This document shows, in pieces, positions 50,901 through 61,660 of a DNA stretch of 64,000 nt. The notes under the pieces were generated by a model. It worked only from the letters and a program-made list of their open reading frames with translations, was not told the DNA's origin and ran no database searches. The position numbers were made by a program, and so were the translations under genes. Source of the DNA: Branchiostoma belcheri (taxonomy: Eukaryota; Chordata; Leptocardii; Amphioxiformes; Branchiostomatidae); assembly GCF_001625305.1 (NCBI RefSeq), contig NW_017802636.1, positions 603,725-667,724 on the forward strand, in the 5' to 3' direction. Numbering within the stretch: position 1 is the stretch's first letter; every line of letters begins with the position of its first letter.

Positions 50901-53266
50901 ACTTGCTGAACCAATATCTCTTCATTTCCCTTTGTCCCCCTGTTGGATTTCTTTTTTCTCAGTATTCAGAGTAAGTTGAATGGTTTTAGTCAGTTACTCA
51001 CTTTCTTATGAGTGTGAGTGACAGCTATATATACATACTAGGCCAAAAAAATGCATGATTGTAGACTACTAAGTGCATCACTCTGTAGAAGTCGTGTATA
51101 ACTCGTGTAAAGTCGTGTGTTGATGCATCATGAATTAGCCTGTTTCTCTTCTTGTGCAGGCCCTGTCGATTAAAGCCAAAGTTTGTACAAAACTTTGGTC
51201 GATTAAAATGGAGCATGGAACGCCTGTGGCGCAAGGATCCTCTTCTTTTAGGGCTCGAATTGGTAATACAGCTGGTTGTTGTGGACAAGCAGGTCCTCAG
51301 AATGAGTCTAGTTCTGAGGCTGGTTGTCTCTTAACAATCAAAATGGTTGTGGTTGATCCAAACCAATAAGAAGGCCAGGGTTTTCCTAGGGTGTCAATGC
51401 CAAAAAAAAGAATCAGAAATGGTTTGATTGACCTTGGTCACAAGACCTAAATTGAGGGATGTGACTTACTCTAAACTGCTACCTGCTTTCCCCATTTTGT
51501 CTTTCCCTAGGAAAACCAAAATTTGAAGTGATTCGAGCCCTTTGTTGGAGAAAACTAATTCTTAGGTATTGTGAGATCCTTGTAGTAAACATATCTGTAG
51601 GCTGTTAGGTTTGTATAGTACTCACCTTCTGCAGAAGAAGTCTTCCATTATTAATCACTAAGCCAACATAAGAGAGGGACAAGGGATTAGGGACTAACCG
51701 TTTCTTTTTTTTTTTCATGCTGTAAAATCTGTAATCATCTCTACCAAGGTTATGATTTTGTCAGCAATTACTGGTAGAATGCTGTTAAATGCACAGGATA
51801 AGAAATAAGGACTACATTTTTTTGTGTGTGTAGGATTGCTTTAGCATGATTTTGGAAAGATCCAGATCCAGGATAATTTGAGGACAGTCCTTGCAGCTTT
51901 AAGCACAAGTAGAGATAGAGATGAAGGGAAAAGACATGCTCTTTGCCAGAGATCTGTACCTTCCTAGTGCTGTCTAGTTCCTAGTGAGTTTATAGATTTA
52001 CTTTCACTGACAGCAAGTTCATTGTGCCCATTCCAGAGTGCCTACATCAACGGATCCCCACAAAACACGTTTGTGCCAGGAGTGCTTGAGCTGGCAGAAC
52101 AGCACGGTGTCTTCATTGGAGGAGACGACTTCAAGTCAGGACAGACCAAGATCAAGTCAGTCCTGGTGGACTTCTTGGTGAACGCAGGCATCAAGGTGAG
52201 TTTCTTAAAAAATGTGTTGTTGATTTAGTATTCATTTCCTCCATTAAGTTTTGTTGCCTGGCATTGCACATTTCCTGTGCAGTGAATAGCACTATAACTA
52301 GTATGTGAATGACAATTCAAATACATGTACAATCATTATTGTAATTGCTTATAAGCATTAACCTTTCATTAAGTACAATAAAAGAAGTTTCTGCTAGGGG
52401 TTAGATAAAATCTTTTTTAAGACATTGGTAGCATTTTTCACATTAGATGTGCCGTTCACACATGTCACCTAGAGAAACATGTTTTCTTTGATACTGCATG
52501 ATATTTATTGCACACACGTTTTCCTAAAATTGTACAGCCCGTGTCGATCGTCAGCTACAACCACCTCGGCAACAACGATGGGAAGAACTTGTCTGCGCCA
52601 AAGCAGTTCAGGTCCAAGGAGATCTCCAAGAGCAATGTAGTGGATGACATGGTGGAATCTAATGACATCTTGTTCAGCGACGGCAAGAAGCCTGACCACT
52701 GCGTCGTCATCAAGTACGTGCCGTACGTGGGTGACAGTAAACGTGCGATGGATGAGTACACGTCTGAGATCATGATGGGCGGTCACAACACCATCGTGGT
52801 GCACAACACGTGTGAGGACTCCCTGCTGGCCAGCCCGCTCATCCTGGACCTCATCATCCTGACTGAGGTCTGCCAGAGAATCAGGTTCAAAGTTGGTATG
52901 TCAGGAATAATGTTAGTGTTTCTCTATAACTTTTTTTGGCTTTGCCATGTAAAGGCTAAAGAGTATGGTCCCCCCCTCTACTGTGTGCCCATGCTTTTTA
53001 ACTTATGCCTTAGACTCTCAAGCTGTGATTTTGGTAGTGTAGCTGCATTTTCAAATACATAATGTTACTCTTGCTAACAAGGAACATGTCATGGAGATCT
53101 GGATGGTTTCTTTTTTAGGAGAGGACACTGAGTACCAGACATTCCACTCTGTGCTGTCCATCCTGAGCTACCTGTGCAAGGCCCCATGGTTGCACCTGTC
53201 ATCAACGCACTGTTCAGACAGAAATCCTGCATAGAGAACATCTTCAGGCAAGTCAAAAAGGGCCAG
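47955..53266 (+). CDS. ISYNA1: Inositol-3-phosphate synthase, seven exons; C-terminus disturbed
   Basis: This NAD-dependent enzyme converts glucose 6-phosphate to inositol 3-phosphate, the first step of inositol synthesis, in the cytosol. Exons: 47955-48068, 49334-49582, 50021-50314, 50572-50724, 52037-52195, 52538-52895, 53119-53266. The start is [15 protein letters not shown]. Visible signatures are the Rossmann motif [112 protein letters not shown] and NTCEDSLLA. In the last exon the direct frame leaves the family after LCKAP and stops at 53234. After one added base the family sequence resumes ([20 protein letters not shown]), so one base appears missing, probably in the C-run at 53181-53185. 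A donor-like CAG/GTATGA follows at 53266, but I could not find the expected final exon (NHMLLEHK-type ending). Confidence 0.93.
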
Positions 53267-54639
53267 GTATGAAGATATCCCCAATGGTGGTCCGTCGTTG
53301 CTAATGGCATCACTAGTTTCTCTGGTGCGCATTATGAATGTACCTTCTGTTGAGTCCTCCAAGTTCTTGGTGGCTAATTTGGAATTGGCTGATTTATAGA
53401 AAATAAGTCCACATATTGGAGATTAAGAACAACTAATTACCTGCATTGTATTGTTATGTTCTAAGCATTGCTTAAACAATTGTGCTGTGCTGGACTACAT
53501 ATCCAATTATAAAGTTTGGGCCTGGAGTAGACGAGAACTTTGATATACTGTCCATATTTTGACATACATTGGTAGCACTGATACGGTAACTACTTGCAGC
53601 AGCAAGAACATGCTGGGAGCTTTAGGGTATCCTTTTAGTAAGATATTCTCTGCATCTTTATTTTTTAATTTTGATATTATTAACTTTAAATGATGATGCA
53701 CTGTGCTGTGCACTGTTTTTCAGTGTAAAGTTTATTATATGTGCATGTATTGTGAATTTGTGTATGATTTTTATTTGGGCTGTCAAGTTTGTGTGGACCA
53801 CATACATGCCTTAATCTGTAATGTGCTATCATATCATGGAACTGTAGATTTTAAGAAACATTGATGAAAGTGATACTTCAGTGCCTGCATAGATGGCTGC
53901 TAATGCAAGGTGTCACTGGTTGAAATAGTGGTGTAAACCCAGATATGTACATACATTTTATATGGCTGTTTCAGATACTTTGTATGCAGAACTCTATAGA
54001 CATTGTTTAGGAAATAGATGTACAGTCTGTACATGTACCAAATAAGATTCGCAAGAATATATTTTCTGAAAATTATTTTGTACCTCATATAAAGGTTTGT
54101 GTCTGCCTTAAAAACACGGAAGGTACCCCAAAAACTTTGAAGTTGAGCTTTCTGCAGATTTGTTCCTTTATAAGTATATGTTATCTAACTTATATGTTAA
54201 CACCTTTATATTATCTTAGTTTGGGATAAACTATTAAAGTTGTGTGGCATCTTTAAAAGTGATTGTTTGGGATAATGTGTGTCATATCAATTTAGGTAGG
54301 GAAGTACCCCCCCTCCCATTGAAGACCCTCAAGTCCCTCAACTATTGCACCCTGGCTAAATACACAGGTCTTGTAAGGCTGAAAATATTTACAAACATAA
54401 CAAACCTGATGAAGGAGGTAGGAGTTGAAAAATCATCACACACGAGAAGTGAAAAACAGGGAAAATCAACTTTATTTAACAATTATACAACTGGTGGTAG
54501 GTAACACCAACAGGGCACTGTCAAGAAAGTGGTAAATATTGCCAACAGGGCACTGTAAAAAAAAACAAAGACAGGGAACTGTACTAGTACTGCACGGTCT
54601 AGCTGTAAACATTATGTCCACTGGACAACGGTTTCTGAG

Positions 54640-55060
54640 CATGAACATTTTTTTCTGATTTTTAAGTTTCAAAAAAAGAACAAGAACTGTTATTTTGTGC
54701 AGTTCACTGACTCACAGGAGTCACCAACACCAAAATATTGGCAAGATTTCAACATATTTTCGAAGAAGTGTTCTCTGTAAACTCTGAGAAGTTTTTTTTG
54801 TGATTTTTTTCTAAGTTTCAAAAAAAGAGCAACTGTTCTTTTGTGCAGTGCACTGACTCACAGGAGTCACCAACACTAAAATGTTGCCAAGATTTCAACA
54901 TTTTTTGGAAGAAGTATTCTCTGTAAACTCTGCAATTTTTTTCTAATTTTTTTAAGTTTCAAAAAAAGAACAAGAACTGTTATTTTGTGCGGTGCACTGA
55001 CTCACAGGAGTCACCAAAACCAAAATATTGGCAAGATTTCAACATTTTCTAGAGGAAATG
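54640..55060. repeat. Minisatellite, unit 1 (three copies)
   Basis: Three copies of a roughly 140-150 base unit, each with TTTCAAAAAAAGA, TTTTGTGC, CACTGACTCACAGGAGTCAC and GCAAGATTTCAACAT. TGACTC and GAGTCA inside each copy are inverted relative to each other. It lies just downstream of the broken stathmin-like gene. Confidence 0.85.
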
Positions 55061-55103
55061 TTTTCGGGTTCCTTCGTCCTCTCTTGTCGGACACCAAGAC
55101 GTC

Positions 55104-56370
55104 TTAGTTGCCAGCACAGGCTGCCTCCTCTTGGGCGGGGAACTTCTGTGGACGGGCGAACTTCTTGGCCTTAGAGGTGGTGGCCACCACGTGATCCTGG
55201 TTTATGTAGAATCTTTGCGTGTCGACGTCGCGCTCGTCTGGCCTCCAGGCGCTTCTCAAGCTGTTTGGGATTCTCGTGTAGCGATGACATCGCAGTCGCT
55301 TGTGGAGGTGATCACAAAAGCGGTGCCGTTTTTCTTGCTCGCCTCCTTCTTGATCCTAGCCACTTTCTCTGCAGACTTCTTATAAGTGTCGGTCTTCTTG
55401 GTCAAGAGGTCCTGATAGTACAAAACACGATTAGCATCCTTTTTTTGTTCATCCCAATTATTCCTTGCTTCCGTCACCCTATGAGACTTTGTTGTTTTCA
55501 TCTGACGTTTAAAACACGCGCCATGTCTAGCCATGCCATTTGCCGAGTCTGAAGTGAAGCCGAACAGCTTCCTTACCTGTCTCCTAACCTCCGCGTCATT
55601 CAGCTGCCTCTTCAGGTCGCCACGAGACTCAGGGCAGATTTTCTTCACCTTCTCACGCCGTTCCTCCATCCGCTTCTCCATTTTCTTCAGCCTCACCTGG
55701 TGGCGCGGGGGAGTACCAGGGTTCTCGGTCGGCACCTGGAAGGCGACGGCATTGTCACGCCGTTTCAGGCCGGGTAACACACCCTCATCGCGTAGCTCGG
55801 CCAGGATATCGGCTGAGGACCTGTCCGGCCGCGGCTGGGACATCACGAGGACCGGGGGACTGGTTATAGGAATCACTGGTGGTTCTGAAATAAAGTTGAA
55901 ATCCGACTGAAGCACATTTTATCCGTTCAGTCCGTGGGAACGGATGAAATCAGTGTGTCACCGACGACAACATGAGTGCTACACTGCTAGTGACGTTTCA
56001 ATGTACGTGATTGTGAACATGCAGATTAGCAGCTTTAATTGTGTCGTCCATCGCCGACAAAAAGGTATACGATACTACTCCCCAGAAGAGTAGCACTGAA
56101 GAATAAATTTACAGGTACATGTGCGAAACTGACTCTATTGCATGGCACATACGGTAGTCCCGCAGGACTCATTCCGGCGCCAGTCTCCTTTATGGCCTTA
56201 CACCGTCAGCCGATACCATCCCGTACTCAGATGTTTCAAGCCGGAGTAAAGGTCTCTCGGACCATGGTCTTACCCGCCAGTCCGTCCCCAGTCTTCTCCT
56301 CGCCTGGTGACACTTTATTCACCTTCCCATTCAGGCAGCAGGTAAACACAGAGAGTAGTGTTTGCCACAT
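55104..56370 (-). pseudogene. Broken stathmin-like gene (duplicate copy 1)
   Basis: This copy matches the gene at 58438-59936 exon for exon. Exon 1 (56370-56274) and exon 2 (55884-55577) are intact. In exon 3, which starts at 55411, an eight-base deletion relative to the other copy (in the stretch encoding TRESQKTKQLE) shifts the frame and creates a stop at 55256-55258. Further on, a larger deletion removes the end of exon 3 with its donor site and most of the next intron, so it runs directly into the region of the last exon (55196-55104). A continuous frame at 55256-55915 arises because the intron between exons 2 and 3 happens to be open. It could still make a truncated protein, but the C-terminal half is lost. 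Confidence 0.75.
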
Positions 56371-57037
56371 GTTGCACGTCTGTCGCTGTGTCCACGTAGT
56401 GGAACGCTGTCTGGAACTTTGTAAGTTTGTTGTTCGAAGCAAAGCTTGGAGATGGTATGTGACGTCATAAAGTGATGAAAGTTCGAAGGGTAGCCAATTG
56501 TTGCATTCAAAAATTGCAGTGGAGAAGTTATCTTGATGCTTGGCTAAGGAACAGTAGATAAAGAGTCATTAAACATTTCTTTTAAGTTTACTTTAAGAAC
56601 AGGACATGTTTGAAGCGTAGATGGAAAAATATTCTTTTTATTAGTATATCGTAGTTAGCGGAGATATCTTCGCAATCTAGACCAGAGGTAATAGGACATT
56701 TTACTTTGGTTTCAGTTTGGCTCTTAAGCCTTACCGTACTAAACTAAACATCCGCTGCATGTATACTATCATAAACTATGTACTTTCTGTCCTGCTACTG
56801 TCTGTATACTATCATATACTTTGCGCTCTCTGTCCTTCTGCAATGCACAGCCGCGATCATATGCATTTCTTTGATAAGGTGGCTCCACGGACCACTGAAT
56901 ACATGTTCTAGAATAACAATTATCAGTAGCGTAGTGCGTTTTGATATTCATGATCGTACGTCAATTACTCAACTTCATACGGGCCAAAATCACCCTGTCT
57001 TGACAAGACAAGGGCATGCATACTTTGTAAAAGTTAC

Positions 57038-57059
57038 TGGAGGTGCCGGGATTCGAACC
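57038..57059 (-). pseudogene. Remnant of tRNA-Ala 3' end at the duplication junction
   Basis: TGGAGGTGCCGGGATTCGAACC equals the 3' 22 bases of the tRNA-Ala at 60531-60602 (T-arm and 3' acceptor strand). It stops abruptly where the second duplication unit begins (TTTAAAG...). The downstream AAAA pol III terminator equivalent is also conserved. No 5' half is present, so this is not a functional tRNA. Confidence 0.85.
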
Positions 57060-57889
57060 TTTAAAGTAAATGATGATGCACTGTGCTGTGCACTGTTTTT
57101 TAGTGTAAAGCTTATTATATGTGCATGTATTGTGAATTTGTGCATGTCTTTTTATTTGGGCTGTCAAGTGTGTGTGGACCACATACACGCCTTAATCTGT
57201 AATGTGCTATCATATCATGGAACTGTAGATTTTAAGAAACATTGATGAAGCTAATACTTGTGATCTTCAGTGCCTGCATAGATGGCTGCTAATGCAAGGT
57301 GTCACTGGTTGAAATAGTGGTGTAAACCCAGATGTATATACATTGTATATGGCTGTTTCAGATACTTTGTATGCAGAACTCTATAGACATTGTTTAGGAA
57401 ATAGATGTACAGTCTGTACATGTACCAAATAAGATTCGCAAGAATATATTTTCTGAAAATTATTTTGTACCTTATGTAAAGGTTTGTGTCTGCCGTGTAA
57501 ACACGGAAGGTACCCCAAAAACTTTGAGGTTGAGCTTTCTGCAGATTTGTTCTTTTATAAGTATATGTTATCTAACTTATATGTTAACACCTTTATATTA
57601 TCTTAGTTTGGGATAAACTATTGAAGTTGTGTGGCATCATTAAAAGTGATTGTTTGGGATAATGTGTGACATATCAATTTAGGCAGGGAAGTACCCCCCC
57701 CCGAAAATATTTACAAACATGACAAACCTGATGAAGGAGGTAGGAGTTGAAAAATCATCACACATGAGAACTGAAAAACAGGGAAAATCAACTTTATTTA
57801 ACAATTATACAACAACTGGTGGTAGGTAACGCCAACAGGGCACTGTCAAGAAAGTGGTAAGTATTGCCAACAGGCACTGTAAAAAAAAC

Positions 57890-58375
57890 AGTTCACTGAC
57901 TCACAGGAGTCACCAACACCAAAATATTGGTAAGATTTCAACATATTTTGGAAGAAGAGTTTTCTGTAAACTCTGAAAATTTTTTTCTGATTTTTTTTAA
58001 GTTTCAAAAAAAGAACAAGAACTGTTATTTTGTGCGGTGCACTGACTCACAGGAGTCACCAACACCAAAATATTGGCAAGATTTCAACATATTTTGGAAG
58101 AAGAGTTCTCTGTAAACTCTGCAAAGTTTTTTTCTGATTTTTTAAAGTTTCAAAAAAAGAACAACTGTTCTTTTGTGCAGTGCACTGACTCACAAGAGTC
58201 ACCAACACTAAGATATTGCCAAGATTTCAACATTTTTTGGAAGAAGTATTCTCTGTAAACTCTGTCAATTTTTTTTCTAATTTTTTTTAAAGTTTCAAAA
58301 AAAGAAGAACTGTTATTTTGTGCGGTGCACTGACTCACAGGAGTCATCAACACCAAAATATTGGCAAGATTTCAA
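57890..58375. repeat. Minisatellite, unit 2 (four copies)
   Basis: This is the same repeat as at 54640-55060, here with four copies of CACTGACTCACAGGAGTCAC (one reading ACAAGAGTCAC). The copy number differs between the two duplication units. Confidence 0.85.
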
Positions 58376-58437
58376 CATTTTCTAGAGGAAATGTTTTCGG
58401 GTTCCTTCGTCCTCTCTTGTCGGACACCTTAGACGTC

Positions 58438-59936
58438 TTAGTTGCCAGCACAGGCTGCCTCCTCTTGGGCGGGGAACTTGTGTGGACGGGCGAGCTTCTT
58501 GGCCTTAGAGATGGTGGCCACCACGTGATCCTGGTTTGTGTAGGAGAGGGAAATTACAGTCAGTCAGTATGATGGAGACAATGACATTTAATTACCTGGG
58601 AGGTAAGAAAAATAAGTTAGCAGTTGAAGTATTAGGTAACTAGGTAAACAAGGTCCAAAAAATGTATATGGTGCATGTGCCAAAATAACGATTATCATAG
58701 TGAGTAGATAACATACCTTGCGACGTTCAGCGGCGAGGTTCTGGCGCGTCTCCAGCGCGTCCACTGTTGCCTTCTTTGCGTGTCGCGCTCGTCTGGCCTC
58801 CAGGCGCTTCTCAAGCTGTTTGGTCTTCTGGGATTCTCGTGTAGCGATGACAGCGGAGTCGCTTGTGGAGGTGATCACAAACGCGGTGCCGTTTTTCTTG
58901 CTCGCCTCCTTCCTGGCCTTGATCCTAGCTGCTTTCTCTGCAGACTTCTTTGAGATCTTGTCGGTCTTCTTGACCAAGAGGTCCTGAAAGTACAAAATAC
59001 GATTAGCATCCCTTCTTTTTGGTTCATCCCAATTATTCCTTCCGTCACCCTATGAGACTTTGTTGTTTTCATCTAACCTTTAAAACACGCGCCATGTGTA
59101 GCCGTGCCATTTACAGAGACTGAAGTGAAGCCGAACAGCTTCCTTACCTGTCTCCTAACCTCCGCGTCATTCAGCTGCCTCTTCAGGTCGCCACGAGACT
59201 CAGGGCAGATTTTCTTCACCTTCTCACGCCGTTCCTCCATCCGCTTCTCCATTTTCTTCAGCCTCACCTGGTGGCGCGGGGGAGTACCGTGGTTCTCGGT
59301 TGGCACCTGGAAGGCGACGGCATTGTCACGCCGTTTCAGGCCGGGTAACACACCCTCATCGCGTAGCTCGGCAAGGATATCGGCTGAGGACCTGTCCGGC
59401 CGCGGCTGGGACATCACGGGGACCGGTGGACTGGTTATAGGAATCACTGGTGGTTCTGAAATAAAGTTGAAATCCTGAAGCACATTCTATCCGTTCAGTC
59501 CGTGGGAACGGATGAAATCAGTGTGTCACCGACGACAACATGAGTGCTACACTGCTAGTGACGTTTCAATGTACGTGATTGTGAACATGCAGATTAGCAG
59601 CTTTAATTGTGTCGTCCATCGCCGACAAAAAGGTATACGATACTACTCCCCAGAATAGTAGCACTGAAGAATGAATTTACAGGTACATGTGCGAAACTGA
59701 CTCTATTGCATGGCACATACGGTAGTCCCGCAGGACTAATTCCGCGATCCGCCAGTCTCCTTTATGGCCTTACACCGTCAGCCGATACCATCCCGTACTC
59801 AGATGTTTCAAGTAAAGGTCTCTCGGACCATGGTCTTACCCGCCAGTCCGTCCCCAGTCTTCTCCTCGCCTGGTGACACTTTATTCACCTTCGCATTCAG
59901 GCAGCAGGTAAACACAGAGAGTAGTGTTTGCCACAT
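58438..59936 (-). CDS. Stathmin-like protein with Cys-Cys N-terminus (intact duplicate copy)
   Basis: Exons: 59936-59840, 59455-59148, 58983-58717, 58530-58438 (stop TAA). Phases join exactly, giving 254 residues. The N-terminus MWQTLLSVFTCCLNAKVNK is hydrophobic with paired cysteines, like the palmitoylated Golgi-targeting segment of SCG10-type stathmins. The segment SSADILAELRDEGVLPGLKR, followed by AFQV, TPPRHQVRLKKMEKRMEERR and a long Arg/Lys/Ala-rich helix (KQLEKRLEARRARHAKKATV), resembles stathmin-domain proteins, especially stathmin domain-containing protein 1. Stathmins bind tubulin and promote microtubule depolymerisation. The match is by pattern and spacing, not strong identity, so the family call is moderate and the tubulin role is inferred. 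A near-identical broken copy lies 3.4 kb to the left. Confidence 0.6.
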
Positions 59937-60530
59937 GTTGCACGTCTGTCGCTGTGTCCAGGTAGTGGAACGCTGTCTGGAACTTTGTAAGTTTGTTGTT
60001 CGAAGCAAAGCTTGTGGAGATGGTATGTGACGTCATAAAGTGATGAAAGTTCGAAGGGTAGCCAATTGTTGCGTTCAAAAATTGCAGTGGAGAAGTTATC
60101 TTGGTGCTTGGCTAGGGAACAGTAGATAAAGAGTCATTAAACATTTCTTTTAAGTTTACTTTAAGAACAGGACACGTTTGAAGCCTTGATCGGAATTAAG
60201 GCTTGTTATTTGGTTTCAGTTTGGCCTTACCGTACTAAACTAAACCCCTGCTGTATGTATAATAATCATACTACAATGCGCTTCCTGTCCTGCTGCTGTA
60301 TGTATACTATCATATATACTTTTACTATCATATATACTTTGCGCTTTCTGTCCTGCTGCCAATGCACAGCCGCGATCATATGCATTTCTTTGATAAAGTG
60401 CGAACCATGTTCTAGAACTGAACAGTATTATAAACGTAGTGCGTTATAATATTCATGATCGCACGTACAACTTGATGTTGGCCAAAATCACCCTGTCTTG
60501 ACAAGGGCACGCATAGTTTGTAAAAGTTAC

Positions 60531-60602
60531 TGGAGGTGCCGGGATTCGAACCCGGGGCCTCTTACATGCGAAGCAAGCGCTCTACCACTGAGCTACACCC
60601 CC
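60531..60602 (-). tRNA. tRNA-Ala (anticodon CGC)
   Basis: Full 72-base cloverleaf. The acceptor stem GGGGGTG pairs with CACCTCC (one G-T pair), and the discriminator is A. The D arm is GCTC...GAGC. The anticodon stem CTTGC pairs with GTAAG around the loop TTCGCAT, giving anticodon CGC (reads GCG alanine codons). The T arm is CCGGG with loop TTCGAAT. Internal pol III A box (TAGCTCAGTGG) and B box (GGTTCGAATCC) are intact. A TTTT terminator follows directly on the - strand (AAAA on + at 60522-60525). No intron and no encoded CCA. It forms the right edge of the tandem duplication. Confidence 0.95.
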
Positions 60603-60859
60603 ACAATGGCCGTGGCCGTAGCTTCCTTACAATGTGAACAAATTGGGTTACCTTGATTAATATTTCTATAGAAGGGGGAATTAATTTTTTTTCAGAAGTC
60701 GTGATCTCAAAAATATGGTCAAATTTAACCTGCAAAATCTTTTCTAGAGTCTAGTTTGTGAATATTCGCCTGCGATGGATTTCAATTTGATCATGATTCG
60801 TTAATAAATCACCAAACCTACCAAATGCCTATCGCGGGACACCCCTCTCTTTTAGTGTT

Positions 60860-61660
60860 GAGTTCCAAGATGGTGGCGTAAGGAGTTCAGAAGTTCGGAA
60901 AGCGACCTCGCCAGTTTCTCTGTGGCCAAAACTTAATTCAGTCAGGAACAACTGGGGTAAGTTTGTTGCGTTGTAAGCTAGGACACGATATGATCACTTT
61001 TTGTGCTTTTTTTATTCCCCAATAGTTGACTATACAGTCGCGACGCTGTCAGAGGATGGGGAGGGGGGCAGGTAACGTTAGAGGGAGCTCGAGCGTGCAC
61101 CCACGTGAGCATCGATGGGTAGAAACCACATAAAAGCACTTCCACGTGCGAGTATCGATAGATAAATAAAGAAACTAGAGCGCAAGATCGGGAACCGACG
61201 ATACAAAAGCCAGCTAATACTATTATAAAAAGGCATATATAAAAGGCAACCGACCAACAACAACTGTAACACGTGTAGCAGTTATAATGTCCACGTTGCA
61301 CATAGTTGGCCCAAGGAGGTTAAAATCAATTGATTTTAAACCTCCTAGCTCGTCCTAATACTACTTATACTGGTACATGCAATAGTACTAAATATATGAA
61401 TAGATGTGTTACGGAGTTACAACTTATGCCTCCATGGATGTGCTTAGAGCCTAAAATAGATAACAGTGTTAACACATAATGTGAGGCACCCAACTAGCAC
61501 TAGCAGAGAGGACTGAAAATTTATGTACAAGTAGCCAGCTGCAGGTGAAAGATAAATAAGCTCAAATAGTAATCATATCCTATGTACAATGTACAATGTA
61601 ATGATTGCATCCTATATTTATATTCATAGCAGAGAAAGCTGCTGACTCCTGTTCCACCAT
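60860..61660 (+). promoter_or_regulatory. Probable LYAR promoter and 5' UTR region
   Basis: CCAAGATGGTGGCG near 60868 resembles a YY1 site, common at TATA-less starts of housekeeping genes. A donor-like GGGGTAAGT lies near 60954-60960, and an acceptor (TTCATAG before CAGAGAAAG) near 61629 precedes the LYAR start codon, suggesting a non-coding first exon and an intron of about 670 bases. Confidence 0.4.
61314..61346. repeat. 33-base near-perfect palindrome
   Basis: AGGAGGTTAAAATCAA is followed directly by its inverse, with one extra base in the right arm (TTGATTTTAAACCTCCT). It lies in the presumed 5' UTR intron of LYAR. Confidence 0.75.

Larger units (their letters stand above)
53685..60602. 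repeat. Direct tandem duplication of a roughly 3.4 kb unit
   Basis: Unit 1 runs from about 53685 to 57058, unit 2 from about 57059 to 60602. Both hold, in the same order, a block starting AAATGATGATGCACTGTGCT, a minisatellite, a stathmin-like gene on the - strand, further matching sequence, and tRNA sequence. Long stretches are almost identical, so the event looks recent. Differences include a block near 54316-54390 missing from unit 2, a block near 56620-56700 missing from unit 2, and different minisatellite copy number (three versus four). The junction near 57058 lies inside tRNA sequence. Confidence 0.9.

Noticed and set aside
55256-55915. Single 219-residue frame over the broken stathmin-like gene
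   Set aside because: It reads through an intron: a strong donor (CAG/GTAAGG) and acceptor (TCAG/GACCTC) bound the middle part, and the other copy is not open there.
56039-56470. 143-residue + strand frame in the duplicated unit
   Set aside because: It is antisense to the first exon of the stathmin-like gene and is not preserved in the same length in the second unit.
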